This document shows, in pieces, positions 31,744 to 43,845 of a DNA stretch of 64,000 nt. Below the pieces are notes generated by a model that saw only the letters and a program-made list of their open reading frames with translations, made no database searches and was not told the DNA's origin. The position numbers and the translations under genes are program-made. This DNA is from Diospyros lotus (lineage: Eukaryota; Streptophyta; Magnoliopsida; Ericales; Ebenaceae), in assembly GCF_014633365.1 (NCBI RefSeq), contig NC_068350.1, positions 29,875,119-29,939,118 on the forward strand, in the 5' to 3' direction. How positions within the stretch are numbered: the stretch's first letter is position 1; each line of letters opens with the position of its first letter.

Positions 31744-33539
31744 ATAGTCTCCCTCCTTTTGATGATGACAAAACTTTAATTATTAGCCTAAATTCTTAAA
31801 TTCTTTTCCTCTTTTTTGTCATAATTAAAAAGGCTAAGAGGGCGTTCTAAATTTTTCTCCCCCTTTTTGAAGAAGGTGTTCTATATGAGACATGTTCTCC
31901 CCCATTAGTTTGGCTTTTGATCTCCCCCATTTTTTTGATATACCATTTTGATTTTAAAGGGATTAGACATTTGAAATCTATGACCCATAAGGAGAATTAT
32001 ACTATTTGAAGGATATATATTTATGGAATTGAGACATGTTCTATGTTTGCTCCCCTTATTCTTAAGGGTAATTCTTTTAAAAATTGTTCCCCCTACAAAT
32101 AATATCTCTCCCTTTTTGAAAATTTCATGAGTATGAGATTTAATAATTGAAATTAGTAGGGATAAACAAATATTATTCATGTTTAAAAGATATTACAAGA
32201 TAATGACTTAGTCCAAGTTCGGTTCTAGATGCTACTCTTAATTGGCTACTCAATCTTCTTTAGTTTTGGCAAACACAATTGATACAACATGTTTAGTAGT
32301 TGCAGCTGATTTAGTCTCTAGATTTTCTTTTATTTAATCTTTAGAAGTAGTTGCCTTCCAATGTCTGAACTTTCGAGCTGCAATCTTGAACCTTCTTATC
32401 TTTTTATTTTTTTCTCTATTCTGCTAGTCTTTCATCCATATGCTTGTCATCCTGGCCTCTAGTCTGATTGAGATATAAGCCTTTTAAAGCTGCTTATGAT
32501 GAATTGATTGGAACCTTCCTGAGTTATAGTAGGAAGAGATTGGCTCAAGGATGCTAGTTAGAAATATGGACCTCATTGACATGATATGGATGGATTATTT
32601 GGATAAGCAAGTTGTGATGGATTTGCCTCTAATCAGTTTGTTTTGAGTAGGTGTCGAATGGAGAATGAGGAATAGATATTTCAATTTGAAGGGATCACTG
32701 AGTTTTGCTCAAGATGAGTGTAATTATCATGCCAAAAGGCAATTTCCTTGAAGACTTATTGAAAGCTATTTGGTACATTCTATTGAAAATAAAGGCTAGA
32801 CGATTGAAAGGAACATTAAATATTGCACACCACGTAAGAATTAAATCATCTAAGGTAACAACATGATATGAACCACTCCCAATGTTAATGGATATGGCAT
32901 TGAAATGTTGAAGAACCCTATTCTCAGGGTCTAGGATTTCATGAGATGCGAGGTGCTTTACAGGTAGAAATTTCCCAGTTTTTCTAGTGAGAAAAGTCCA
33001 ACTTTTATTTAAACAATGGTATATGTCATTTAGATAAGTTTCATAGCTAGTATGGTAAAGAGAGATCGACTCAAAGTTGTCTCGAAGTGTACAAAGTTGA
33101 TTTTTGGGAAGGTTGGAATAGAATTCAGCTATTACTTTGAGATATCATGGTAAGTTTAGGTTAGAAAGGTTGAACCATCATATGTTTGTAATTCATTTCT
33201 TAAGGTGAGTACCAAAATTAATGGATTCAAATTCAGTCCAATTTATGTTTCGACCTGGCAAAAATCCTCTTGATAAGAATTTAGAAAACAAGATTTTTGT
33301 CTATCATTCCTAAACTTTTTGGGTCTTGGTGTTGGTGGTGGTGATGGTGAGCGTTGATTTTGTGCTTGTTTGGTTCTAACTTTTGATATTTTAAAGGATG
33401 ATGGCTTTGAGAATGAAGATTTAGGAGGAGTAGAAGGTTCTTTCCTTTTCGGTGCCATTTTTGATTTTCGAGTGGGAATTTATAGTGTATGGATTTCAAG
33501 CTTCTCAATGTGTATGAGAATTGGATAGAGTCGACCCAA
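31744..33539 (-). mobile_element. S1 internal 3' region with envelope-like ORF
   Basis: Between the S1 LTR and the hAT insertion. It has several polypurine-like blocks on the minus strand (complement of ctccccc at 31850-32110), typical of the SIRE-type 3' region, and the decayed ORF described separately. Confidence 0.5.
32690..33456 (-). pseudogene. Decayed envelope-like / third ORF of a SIRE-type element
   Basis: Starts MAPKRKEPSTPPKSS (33456), a basic Ser/Pro-rich N-terminus (KSSFSKPSSFKISKVRTKQ, then SPSPPPTPRPKKF). After a frame break it continues as a protein-like stretch (NWTEFESINFGTHLKK, CTLRDNFESISLYHTSYETY, KFLPVKHLASHEILDPENR) down to about 32690 with scattered stops. SIRE-type copia elements carry such an extra ORF downstream of RNase H. 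The function of this ORF is not established; the assignment is by position and composition. Confidence 0.5.
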
Positions 33540-33961
33540 CAGAGTTAGGAGCCTTAGGCGAAAAGGTTTGTTGAGGCCTTTCAGTATTAATTTTTTTTAT
33601 AAAAAAATAAATAATATATTTTTTAAATAAATATTTTATCATTTTATTAAATAAGAAAAAAGTTAAAATTCAATCAACTACAAAATATAATAATCTCTTA
33701 ATGATAATAAATTTTCAACTAAAATATAATGTCTCAGAGATAAGAAAAAAAAAAAGCCAAATAACTTACAACAATAAACAAAGAGAAACAAAACTAATTT
33801 TTCTTGAAAGTCTAAGAAGATCAGTGCGAGCAAAAAACTATACATTTATGATTCTCTTATAGAGATAAACAAAACATAACATTAAATTGATAGTATTAAA
33901 TGATAAAATTCACCAATAGCAACTTTTCATTCTACAAATATGTATTGGACTATGTTCACCT

Positions 33962-36528
33962 TTATACAAAATCAATTTTTCTTGTATTTTGAGATGCAAA
34001 ATTGTTGATTAAATCTTCATAATCAAGTTTATCTAATAAATCATGTTCAATAGATAATATAGTTAATCCATTCAATCTTTCCTGTGACATAGTTGACCTC
34101 AAATATGATTTTATCAATTTTAATTTTGAAAAACTTCTTTCTGCAAAAGTTACTGAAACTGAAATTGTCAATAATATTCTATAAGCAATATATGCATTCG
34201 GAAATGAATCGACTTTTTTGATGTAATAAAGAATTTCCATTGGACTATTTTTTTCTCTTGAAAAGTTTCTCTTAACACTCTTAATTCTAAAAATAAATCT
34301 AAACCATCTATATCAGAAAGTTCATCAAATTTAAGAATGTTTTCAAGATTCAAACAATATTCTTTTAAAATATTTTCATCCATTGATTTTAATTTCTTAA
34401 AATTGCATAGAAATCCATTTTTTTTTCATATATTCTAAATTGCTCAAACCTATTTCGAAGTGAAGGAATGACTTAATCAATCATGTATATAAAATAATCA
34501 ACTCTAAAAGATTCTTCAGCATATTGTATTTTATCATTATCAACATTTTCATCAAATTGTTTTTTCTACGAATCACACGTTTTTCACGAAATATGGGTTA
34601 TATTTCCATTTCATTTGCAAGTTTTTTGGCAGAAACCATAGCAGATTCAAGTCCATTTTCCTTATAAGTTTCAAAAAAAAAAAGAAAAAAAGACGTTTTA
34701 ATTGATCTATAGTAACATCAATATACATATCTTCACTTTGAAAGCTCTTACTAACTCAATTAACTGCATACAAAATATCATACCAAATAATCATGCCTAA
34801 CAAAAATTCAAAATTCTCTAATTCATACATTGCAAGACATTTAGCTTCACTCTTTATTTTAGGATCATCACTACTTTATGCTAATTCAAACAAAGCATCT
34901 TGTATTTTTGGAGCTTGAAATCTAATTGCTTTGACACTTTCAATTCGACTTTCCTAGCGAGTTTGTGACAATGATTTGACAGTTAAATTAGATATGTTAT
35001 CCTTTAATATTTTCTATCTTTTGGGTGAAGAAGAGAATAATGAATATATGCGTTGTAAAACTCCGAAAAATGAAACAGCCACAAACTACTAAATTAAATT
35101 AAGACTATTAACACAAGAGGTGGCAACATCAGAAATTACTAAATTAAGACTATGACAACCACAAGGTGTATATAATGCTCTAGAATTTATCTCCAATAGT
35201 CTTTTCTGTACACATTGATGCTTTCCCTTCATATTAGACCCATTATCATAATCCTTGCCCTCTTATATCCTTGATATCGAGATTCAAATTTTCAATTTCT
35301 CTTATAAGTTCACTAAAGAGGCCTTTTCCAGAAGTGTCATCCACTTTTAAAAATCCTACAAAGTATTCTTCAATTATTATTGGACTAGTTGAAATATCCA
35401 CACACCTTAATATAAGAGACATTTGTTCTCGATGACTTAAATCTGGAGTACAATCAAGTAAAATGGAAAAATATTTTGCCTCTTTAATTTTCTTCAAAAT
35501 CATACTCTTGACTTCATGTGCTAACATATGTATCAATTCATTTTGGATTTTATGTCCCAAGTAATGATTATGAATTTCACCATTTTGAATACGCCAGACA
35601 TGTTCTTGTAATACTGGATCAAATTCAGCTATCATCTCAATAAGACTTAAAAAATTTCCATTATTCACATGATAAATCTTTTCATTAGTTACATGAAATG
35701 CCAAATTATTTTTAGCTAGAGCTTTTACCACAACAATTATTCTTTTTAAAACATTTCTCCAATGTTCTTTTTTTTTACTAATTCTTACTTGCACATCCCT
35801 GTCAATTTCTTTACTTTTAGAAAATCTCAATTCTAAATCAAACCAAGCATTCATGTTAAATAAGTGCTCCTTACTTGTTTCATGACCTTTCAACCTTGTA
35901 CTAAGATTTCTCCAATCTTTAGTTCCTTCATTACCAAATTGGCTCCCACTATATTTTGTACCAAACAGTTTGCAACAAAGACAATAAACTTTGTCAAAAT
36001 CCTTTGAATATACCAACTATCTTCTATCATAAGTTTCCCCATTTGATAGTCTCCTAGTATAATAAAAAGTGGAGAAATGCCTAGAAGTTTTATCCTTCGA
36101 AAAATCTATATCACTTTCTCTAATTGGACCTTTTTCAACTAACAAGTCTCTTAACTTAATATCAATATATTTTCCAATCTTCCTAGATCATAAATATTAA
36201 TAAAAACATTACTCGGGTTATTGTCAATATCCTTAGTTTCCACATTAATTTCCTCTTCTTTTGTATTTTCTTGACATTCTCCACCATCCATATTATTATC
36301 ACATTTTTCATCGTTATATTTCTCTATGGTTTGTTTTACCATCATCTCATTATCTCCCATTTCATTTAAAGTTGTGTGTTCAATTGTTTCATTACTTTGA
36401 CTATTTAGATCTCTCTTATTACTTATGATAAATTTTTCAAAAGTGTCTTTTTGAGATTGAATCAAACTATCTATTATTCTCTTTTTCTTAAGTTTCTCAT
36501 ACCCCGATATATATTTTCTATTGGACAT
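33962..36528 (-). pseudogene. hAT transposase, TTF zinc finger / ZMYM1-like
   Basis: N-terminal frame 36528-36151 begins MSNRKYISGYEKLKKKR. The next frame (36016-35246) has VYCLCCKLFGTK of the TTF-type zinc finger, STRLKGHETSKEHLFNM, and the DUF4371-like RNase-H-fold start LLDCTPDLSHREQMSLILRC, in which the conserved D of the catalytic fold is present. The C-terminal frame (34240-33962) is the hAT dimerisation region, FAERSFSKLKLIKSYLRSTM and QERLNGLTILSIEHDLLDKL. Between them (34380-35245) the reading frame is lost to stops. Parts reading [10 protein letters not shown] and [16 protein letters not shown] lie between the first two frames. It encodes no functional transposase. Confidence 0.85.
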
Positions 36529-37039
36529 ATTAATTTAACAATCAAAATTAAGCAATTGAGTAAAAAAAAAGATATGACTTGGAAAGTCTTATAAGCTCCA
36601 AGTATATAAATAACAATTCTGAACGTTTCCAAAATCCAAATTAGATTCTTCAGTGATTTTCCTCAATGATGATTAAATCAATGGAATCCTAACATGAGCC
36701 AAAATAAATTTCTAAGTGTTAATTGAATGAAATCAATTGAATCATAAATTCAATTTTTATAGAAGAATATAAAACAATTTGGAATTCAAAAAAAAAAAAA
36801 ATTGACAATAGACAAAAGAGGGTTGATGACACTAATACACTCTTCTAAAATTCTTAGATTTAAACTACAATAATATAATAGTCATTTTTTAACAAATATT
36901 AAATCCTAGATTTAAACCACAATAGACAAAGTCTTTGTAAAATTAAACTTAAATCATAGATTATTTGAATGGAATTTATTTAAAAATTGAGTCTAATTCC
37001 TACGTGCCCATTATTTAAATTTCATAAACATACTCTTCA

Positions 37040-37905
37040 ATAAAAAAAATGCACACAGATTGATGAATCCAACACTAAGTATGATTAGGATGTAAAAGTG
37101 AGATTAACAACAATCACCAATTTAATAACTTATTTAATATACAAAAGACCCATTTATACAAAGACCCAAAACTTATAAACACCAATCACTTATTTAAACA
37201 CCAATTTAATATAAACACCAGTATATAAAACGAGTATCACACCAATTGACAACAAACATGAACATAGCATAGGCACCAATTGAATCACCAACAATACTTG
37301 AAGTAAGATTAACAACAAACACCAAAGACCAATAAAAGCGAGACCCATAAAACTGACAATAAAAGTGAGATTAACACTAATTTAATATAAACACCAACTT
37401 CCAACAACTATCACTTATACAAAAAAACCAACACCCAAAAGACCCATAAAAGACCAATAAACAAAAAACGCCAATCACTTAAAGTGAGATTAACAACAAA
37501 CACCAACTTAAAAGTGAGATTAACAACACTAATGACCAGTCACTTAATAAAAGACCCAATCACTTATAAACACCAATCACTTAAATACCAACAATAAACA
37601 CCACTATAACAAATTTTGGATTAAGAGGCATTTAAAAATGCCTTAATAGATAGTTTATTGGGGCATTTTAACTATTAGGGCACTAATAATAATGTCGCGT
37701 GTAATTGTGCCCCCAAAATGTATTGAGCCACTTACAAATGCCTCAAAAACAACTATAAACAAAAGACGCATAAAATAAAAGACCCAACAATCACTTAAAT
37801 TGACAATACTGTACAAAGACCAAACAATAAACACCAATAAACAAACACCAATTACTTAAATACAAAAGACCCAAGACCAATAATAAACACCAAAGCAGCA
37901 ATCAC
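37040..37905. repeat. Degenerate short-repeat region in the hAT 5' part
   Basis: Words such as caccaatcactta, aaagacccaat and gtgagattaacaac recur many times without a fixed period over about 850 bp, with strong A/C bias on the plus strand. It is low-complexity rather than coding. Confidence 0.75.
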
Positions 37906-38155
37906 TTATTAGTTATTAACAATGGCAATGCTCACCGACGAATACGCCTGCTGCTGGGGGCTCAGTGCTCACCGACGGGAGCTGGGAGGTTGCTTTAGCA
38001 ACGATTGCGTGTGTCACTTTCCAACCAGTCACCAGTGACGCCTAGCAGGCTGCTGTTAGCCGTGTAACTGCTCGTCCACAGACCACGAATGACGGCATCG
38101 AAGCCGTCGACGAAGACGAAGTTGTGCTATGTGCAGTGAGTCCAGTGACTGTGCG

Positions 38156-38156
<1 letters not shown>

Positions 38157-38197
<41 letters not shown>
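38157..38197. repeat. (GA)n microsatellite followed by a G run
   Basis: About 15 GA units followed by about 11 G. It adjoins a GC-rich stretch (37925-38150) that is probably the leader of the hAT transposase. Confidence 0.95.
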
Positions 38198-38436
38198 AAG
38201 AGGAAAAAATGGGGAAGAGAAAGTGGGTTTTATAGGGAACAACACAGCAACGTTAAAAAATGGAAAGGTGAAGGAAGTTAAAAAAATTTCAAATGTTTTA
38301 TATTTAATTTTTAATAAAATATTAATTATTAAAAAAATAAAAAATATAAATATTACAAATTTCTAAAATCTGGGGCCTTCTAATTTGGGGGGCCTAATGC
38401 CATGGCATAAATGGCTTAACCATTGGGCTGGCCCTG

Positions 38437-39014
38437 GAATCGGAAGTGAAAGACATATTCAAGTGAATAATAAAATAAAGTTAAAATATTTGAAAATTGG
38501 GATTACTTGGAAATTTAAAGAATTGAAACCCTAGTTACTGAGAAGAGAGTCACAAAAAGAATCGAAGAGAGTGATAGTAGTTATTGAGGTTGAAAATTGC
38601 TAATTTCCTTTTTATATTGAAACCCTAGATAGTCAATTGAGTTTTCAAGACTTTTGCGTGACCCTATTTTGTTGCTCAAGTATATTTTCTTCTTTACTTA
38701 AGTATATTTTTATGGTGGTCAAGTGATTTTCTTCAACTAATTAATACCTTATTGTTGGTTTGAAGTTTAATCGATTATTTCTTAGTGATAGCTGAGTAAT
38801 ATGTAAAAATACTCAATTAATGAATATATTGATGGTCGAGTATTATCATAAAGAATTTTTTGCTTCCTTTCTATTTTGAAATATTTAATCATCTAATGCG
38901 CTTTGTTAGTCGAGTGATATTCATGTTCATTGGTGTGATATTATAATAATAGTTAGTGATAAATGAATGGATTATTAACCTTATTTGTTTCTAGAAATAC
39001 TTGAGTATTGAATA
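38437..39014 (-). mobile_element. S1-type internal DNA between hAT and the second SIRE-like LTR
   Basis: Non-coding, AT-rich, with a few TCGATTA / GTCGAG words like those in the SIRE-like LTRs. It looks like the region upstream of the envelope-like ORF, displaced by the hAT insertion. No primer site occurs at 39014, so the LTR at 39015 is not the 5' LTR of S1. Confidence 0.4.
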
Positions 39015-40830
39015 TGTGAGAATTGATAAACACTGAGAGGGTGGTGAATTGGGTTTTTAAAATTTTTTCTTGATATTAAAGATCATTTGAATAAATTAGT
39101 TTAGGTTTTTCAAACTAAAACTTTGAACATAACATTTACAGATATAATGATAAGTGTAATATAAACTCAAATAAGAAAACTTATTCTTTTTAAGATTTAA
39201 AAAGATCTTGATGAAGAATTAAAATTGAAAACATATTTGTAAAGAAAATTGGAAATTGTGGTTCTGCTCAACCAACCTAGTCCACTATCTTGGCTTCTCA
39301 TCAAGGATTTTAACAATTCACTATAACTTTTACAAGCTCTACTATAACATCAGTTTTTCATAGATGTAGCTATATTCTCTACTTTTAATAAGCTTAGTAA
39401 TAACCAAACATAGCTTTTACAAGGCTCAACTGTAACCTTTTACATGGTGCTTTTTGTGGGCTTAAGCACTAACCATAACAAGATAAAAGAATATTTACAA
39501 TATGAAACACTTGAGAAGCTTTTACAAATATTGAGATCAAATACAAGAAATTGCTTCTTGCAAACAAAAGAGAGATAAAAAGAATATAGAGAATGTAAGC
39601 ATTTTTTCTCTTTTTTTATGATTGAGGATGAAAGCTTGAAGAAATTCTTTGGCTCAAGTCAGTTGAAAGAATTCAAGAATGACAGCCTTCTACTTCATCT
39701 TCATCTCCTTTTATACTTGCTGTCATATGGATAAAAATCTACAAGGACAACCTATATTTTCCATAAAATAATAATTAGAATAATCAAATATCATGTTCAA
39801 TGATTTATGAAAAATTTAGAGACTTCTTGAAGCCTTAATAGTTAAGACAGTTCATTAAAAGCAATTGTAACGGCTTTATTTTCAAGTTTCGCCACAAAAA
39901 TAATCGACTACCTTTGGTATATAATCGGGTAACAAAGCTCATTAGTTGACTAACATATTTCAATAATCAACTAACTTTTGTCTACACTCTATTATACTCA
40001 ATAGATAATCAATTATACTCATCAATTACTTGATTGAGCTTGAGATACAAAGAGTTTGCATAAATTACTCGACTATCACTCACTAATAGTTGATTATACA
40101 TCAACATATACTCAATTACTCATGAAAAAATACTCGATTAAAATCTCATAATTATTGTTCAAGCATAATTACTCGACTATGGAAGCAACATACTCGACTC
40201 CTACAAGATTATACTCAATTAAGCTTATTCTTAGCTAATTAAAGAGTCATAACACTCGGCTATCACCTTGATCACTCGATTACTTTTGATAGAGACGAAA
40301 CCTTGCAATACATACTTGATTAATGAGAGCATTCACTTGAGTAGTATCTAAACATACTCGATTATACTTAATGCCTTAATCGACTATCATCTAATGAACA
40401 TATATTGTTTTGAATAACATCAAAACAACTTCTAAGATATCATAAACATTGAGCTTAAATATAAAACTTATTTTTCTCATGAACGGCTGAATAGCATAAA
40501 CCTTAAACTCAAACAAATAGGATGCTTAAAACGCAAGTGATGTTTATGAAAGTTGGTTACAATCACACTCACTTGGTTACATAGAGAGCCTTAGAATAAA
40601 TATGAGAGATTCTTAAGGCACACAGCTTTGATAACAAGTTGAAAACAATATGTGTCACTCAACTAAAAATACTTTCTTTTTCTAGATTCAAATGAGAATC
40701 ATTCTAAAGGGCTCATACATTAGAACATGTAACATAAAGATGCAGCTTACACATGCACAATATTTTTTATGAAACATTCATTAGTCAGGTAACTCACTAT
40801 TACCTGATTGAAATAGGACTATAGAGCATA

Positions 40831-42415
40831 GTTGATGTGCCTAAAATGCAATGGCAAGTGCACCAGTCAATCAAGTAATAAAGTGAATGAGTAAAGTATC
40901 GTTCCCACGGGGACTGCCAAAACAAGTACCGAAACGGAGCAACCCTATTCTTTATCTAGAAAAATCGAATTAGAGATAATATCAACTAACTACAAAATAA
41001 AGTAAGAAGAATACGGCGTATCAAAAATAGCAAAATAAAGAACAATCGGACAGGTTAAAACAGAGAGATAGGATAGCTAAGGTATTCGATTCATCTACGA
41101 GAATGTTGTAATCCTTACCAAATAAGTTAATTAGATGGATTTTACTTACAGTGACGGCGGAATTTCATAACTTATTTATTATCCTTTAGTCCAGGTATAA
41201 CAAAACTATCGCTAATCGCTAATTCTACACTTGGTCCATGTAAAATCAATTAATTAACGACACATTAAGTTTTGTGAAATTCACTAACTCAAATTATTAA
41301 TTCAAGCAAATTCAAGTTACCACAAAGATGAATATTCATACTTGGTCCGTTTTAATATCCAATCCAAGTTATGTGATATGTAAAGCTTAACATAGAATTA
41401 CTTGGTTTGTATCATCTATGTTCATAAAATCATTTAACAGGTGATCAGGCTGTCAAAACAATAATAACCATATCACATAATCACATGAAATAAACATCAA
41501 TCAAATTAACCGAAAATAATATCAATCACAACATTGTCTCGTGGCTATCTCATTACCTTAGCTAACAATAAATTTAGCCAACCATGATAACATAAATCAT
41601 CATAATAAAATTCCAGAAAAACATAATTAAAATCCAAGAATTAATTCAAAAACAAAAAAATTAATAGTCAAAAAAATTAATTTAGAATTCTTCTCTAAAG
41701 TTAATGATTTCCATGGCTGCTTTGCTTTTCCGTGTGGCTGCCTTCTCTCTGTCCGCTACACCAGGCTCTATTAATTCCTTTCTGTTCGTGCGTCTGGCTT
41801 CTAATTGCTGTTCGTCGCTCCACCAATGGGCCGCAAGCCTCTATTTCTTGATTTCCTAAAGTCCCCCATAGCCTTCTCCAATTCCTTCTTAATTTCCTTG
41901 CAGTCTGTGCGGCGCTGCCCAATTCCAAAATCCTCCTCCTATGCGCCTCTGCCGAATTCCTCCTGCTTCACAAAGCATCACATTATTATATATATATATA
42001 TCTATCTATTAAATGCATGGACCTTGAAGCATCACATTATTATATATATATATATCTATCTATTAAATGCATGCACAAGGTCCACCCTAACCTGCACATT
42101 CACGCCACTTTCATTTATCAATTAATATATATATATATATATATCACACACACAGCCCACACAAACACGTTACTTTATATAATATATATAAATAGTATAA
42201 TATATAATATATCATATATATAAATAATATAATATATAATAAAAAATATAATATTTAATAAACTCTTAATTATATTATAATACTTATTATTTATAATATT
42301 TATATTTATTTATATTATAATATTAATTCATAGTATTATTTTTTAAAATTAACTTTATAATAATTTTTTTAATTTTAATTTTTATTTATTTTTTATTTTT
42401 ATTTTTTAACCCAAA
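40831..42415. mobile_element. Unclassified repeat X inserted in S2
   Basis: Starts near gttgatgtgcctaaaatgc and contains tatcgttcccacggggactg, a word type seen at one end of many dispersed plant repeats. It ends in a very AT-rich tail before cccaaaca. A GC-richer, exon-like patch at 41720-41970 has no protein match. A related but diverged repeat is at 43531-47560. Class and exact ends are unknown. Confidence 0.4.
41974..42080. repeat. 55-bp tandem duplication with TA microsatellite
   Basis: agcatcacattatta, then (TA)n and tctatctattaaatgcatg, occurs twice in a row. Further (TA)n tracts follow at 42124-42146. Confidence 0.9.
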
Positions 42416-43845
42416 CACCAAGTAGTATTCTTGTAAAATAACAAGAAATACTAAAAATTAAATATATACAAAGAAAACTCAAAATACTAGACAATTTTAG
42501 ATCAAACACATATAAAATACTAGAAACACTATTCAATTATGACCAATGTGAATAAATTTTCACCTCAATAGTAAATATGTTGAGCATGAGATATGTTAGC
42601 CAAACATAAAGCACATCATTTAACACAGAAATGCTCTAGAGTATTATGATCTCTCAAAACAAGAGCACACACAAATCATATCTATGATATATTCTATAAT
42701 CTCATGATTTTTCAATCATACTTACCAAAACATGAACACATATAAGCTTAACAAATCATATATGACTTCTTTCCTATAAGCTTTAAGCCATCATACACAA
42801 ATATTACTAATGCATACTTTAAGTAATTCTTGAAGGATAGAAACTTTAGAATTCTATTACTCAAATGCATTCAACCTAAACATGAGCAACATTATAAAGT
42901 ATTGCTTGGAACACATACATCATTTCAAGAAATATACTAACTATATCTTGATGCCTTAAGATAGAACCACTTAATTGTATTTATATTCTCATCCGAGTGA
43001 ATAATCTATCACTCAACTACAAGCCTAAAGATGGATTTCAGTAGCTTAACCAAATGTTGCTTGAGATCAATAAAGTCTAAATTCAACTAATAAAATCTCA
43101 AATGTTCTTCCATAAAATTTTCATAACATTGAGAGTCTTAAAAAAATGATATTAAATATCAAATCTATAATTTAGGCTTTGTGTGAGATAGAACTTAGGA
43201 TCACTTACCAAGTATGAGTACATTTACTCAAAGATACTTGAAATCAAATAAAACACATTCCTCCTAGAGAATGCTTTCACAAATTTTGAGTACTTGAGTT
43301 ATTTCCCAATCTTAAGTTTTCTCTAAGTATCATAAGGATATATAACATTTATCCATGACAGTAAAGCATTAGGATACTTAAGATATCTCTTAAGATCCTA
43401 GGGCAACCTATTGACATAATAGGCATATAAAATAAGAGTGAGATTAATCACAAACAAAACATAGTAAGGTTATTGGCACAACCTTGACATGAAGGATAAA
43501 ACATGATGTGTGATTTATGCATAATTAATTCGAACAAGTGTACCTTAGTTAAATATACATATAGTGATGAAATGAATGTCAATCCCACGAAAACTAGATC
43601 ACAATACAAAATTGATTTTAACTTAGCCTAAGTTGAACTAATTAATTAATCGGACGCATAAAAAGGAAAATAAATGGAAAATTGAATTCTTTATAAGAAA
43701 AACTAATTAATGAATGCAACCAGTGTCTAGATTTCATTTAATTTAGGTTATGCAATGATATACTCAACCCAATTCAAAACCAAAAATGTGTTTACAGTAT
43801 TTTATGATTATTTGCATGTGATGGTGGATTTCTCTCAATTAATTA

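Larger units (their letters stand above)
33540..38436 (-). mobile_element. Decayed hAT transposon (ZMYM1-like transposase)
   Basis: 4.9-kb insert in the S1 internal region. The right end closes cattgggctggccctg, the complement of the CAGGGCCAGCCC start common in this hAT group. The left end is less clear, beginning around cagagttaggagcc at 33540. Flanking 8-mers (gagtcgac at about 33530-33537 and gaatcgga at 38437) agree at 5 positions, so the target duplication is doubtful. It contains a broken transposase gene (33962-36528) and a long 5' non-coding part. Confidence 0.65.

Noticed and set aside
41805..42125. Plus-strand open frame over repeat X
   Set aside because: The frame runs through (TA)n repeats giving an IYIYIY peptide; not coding.
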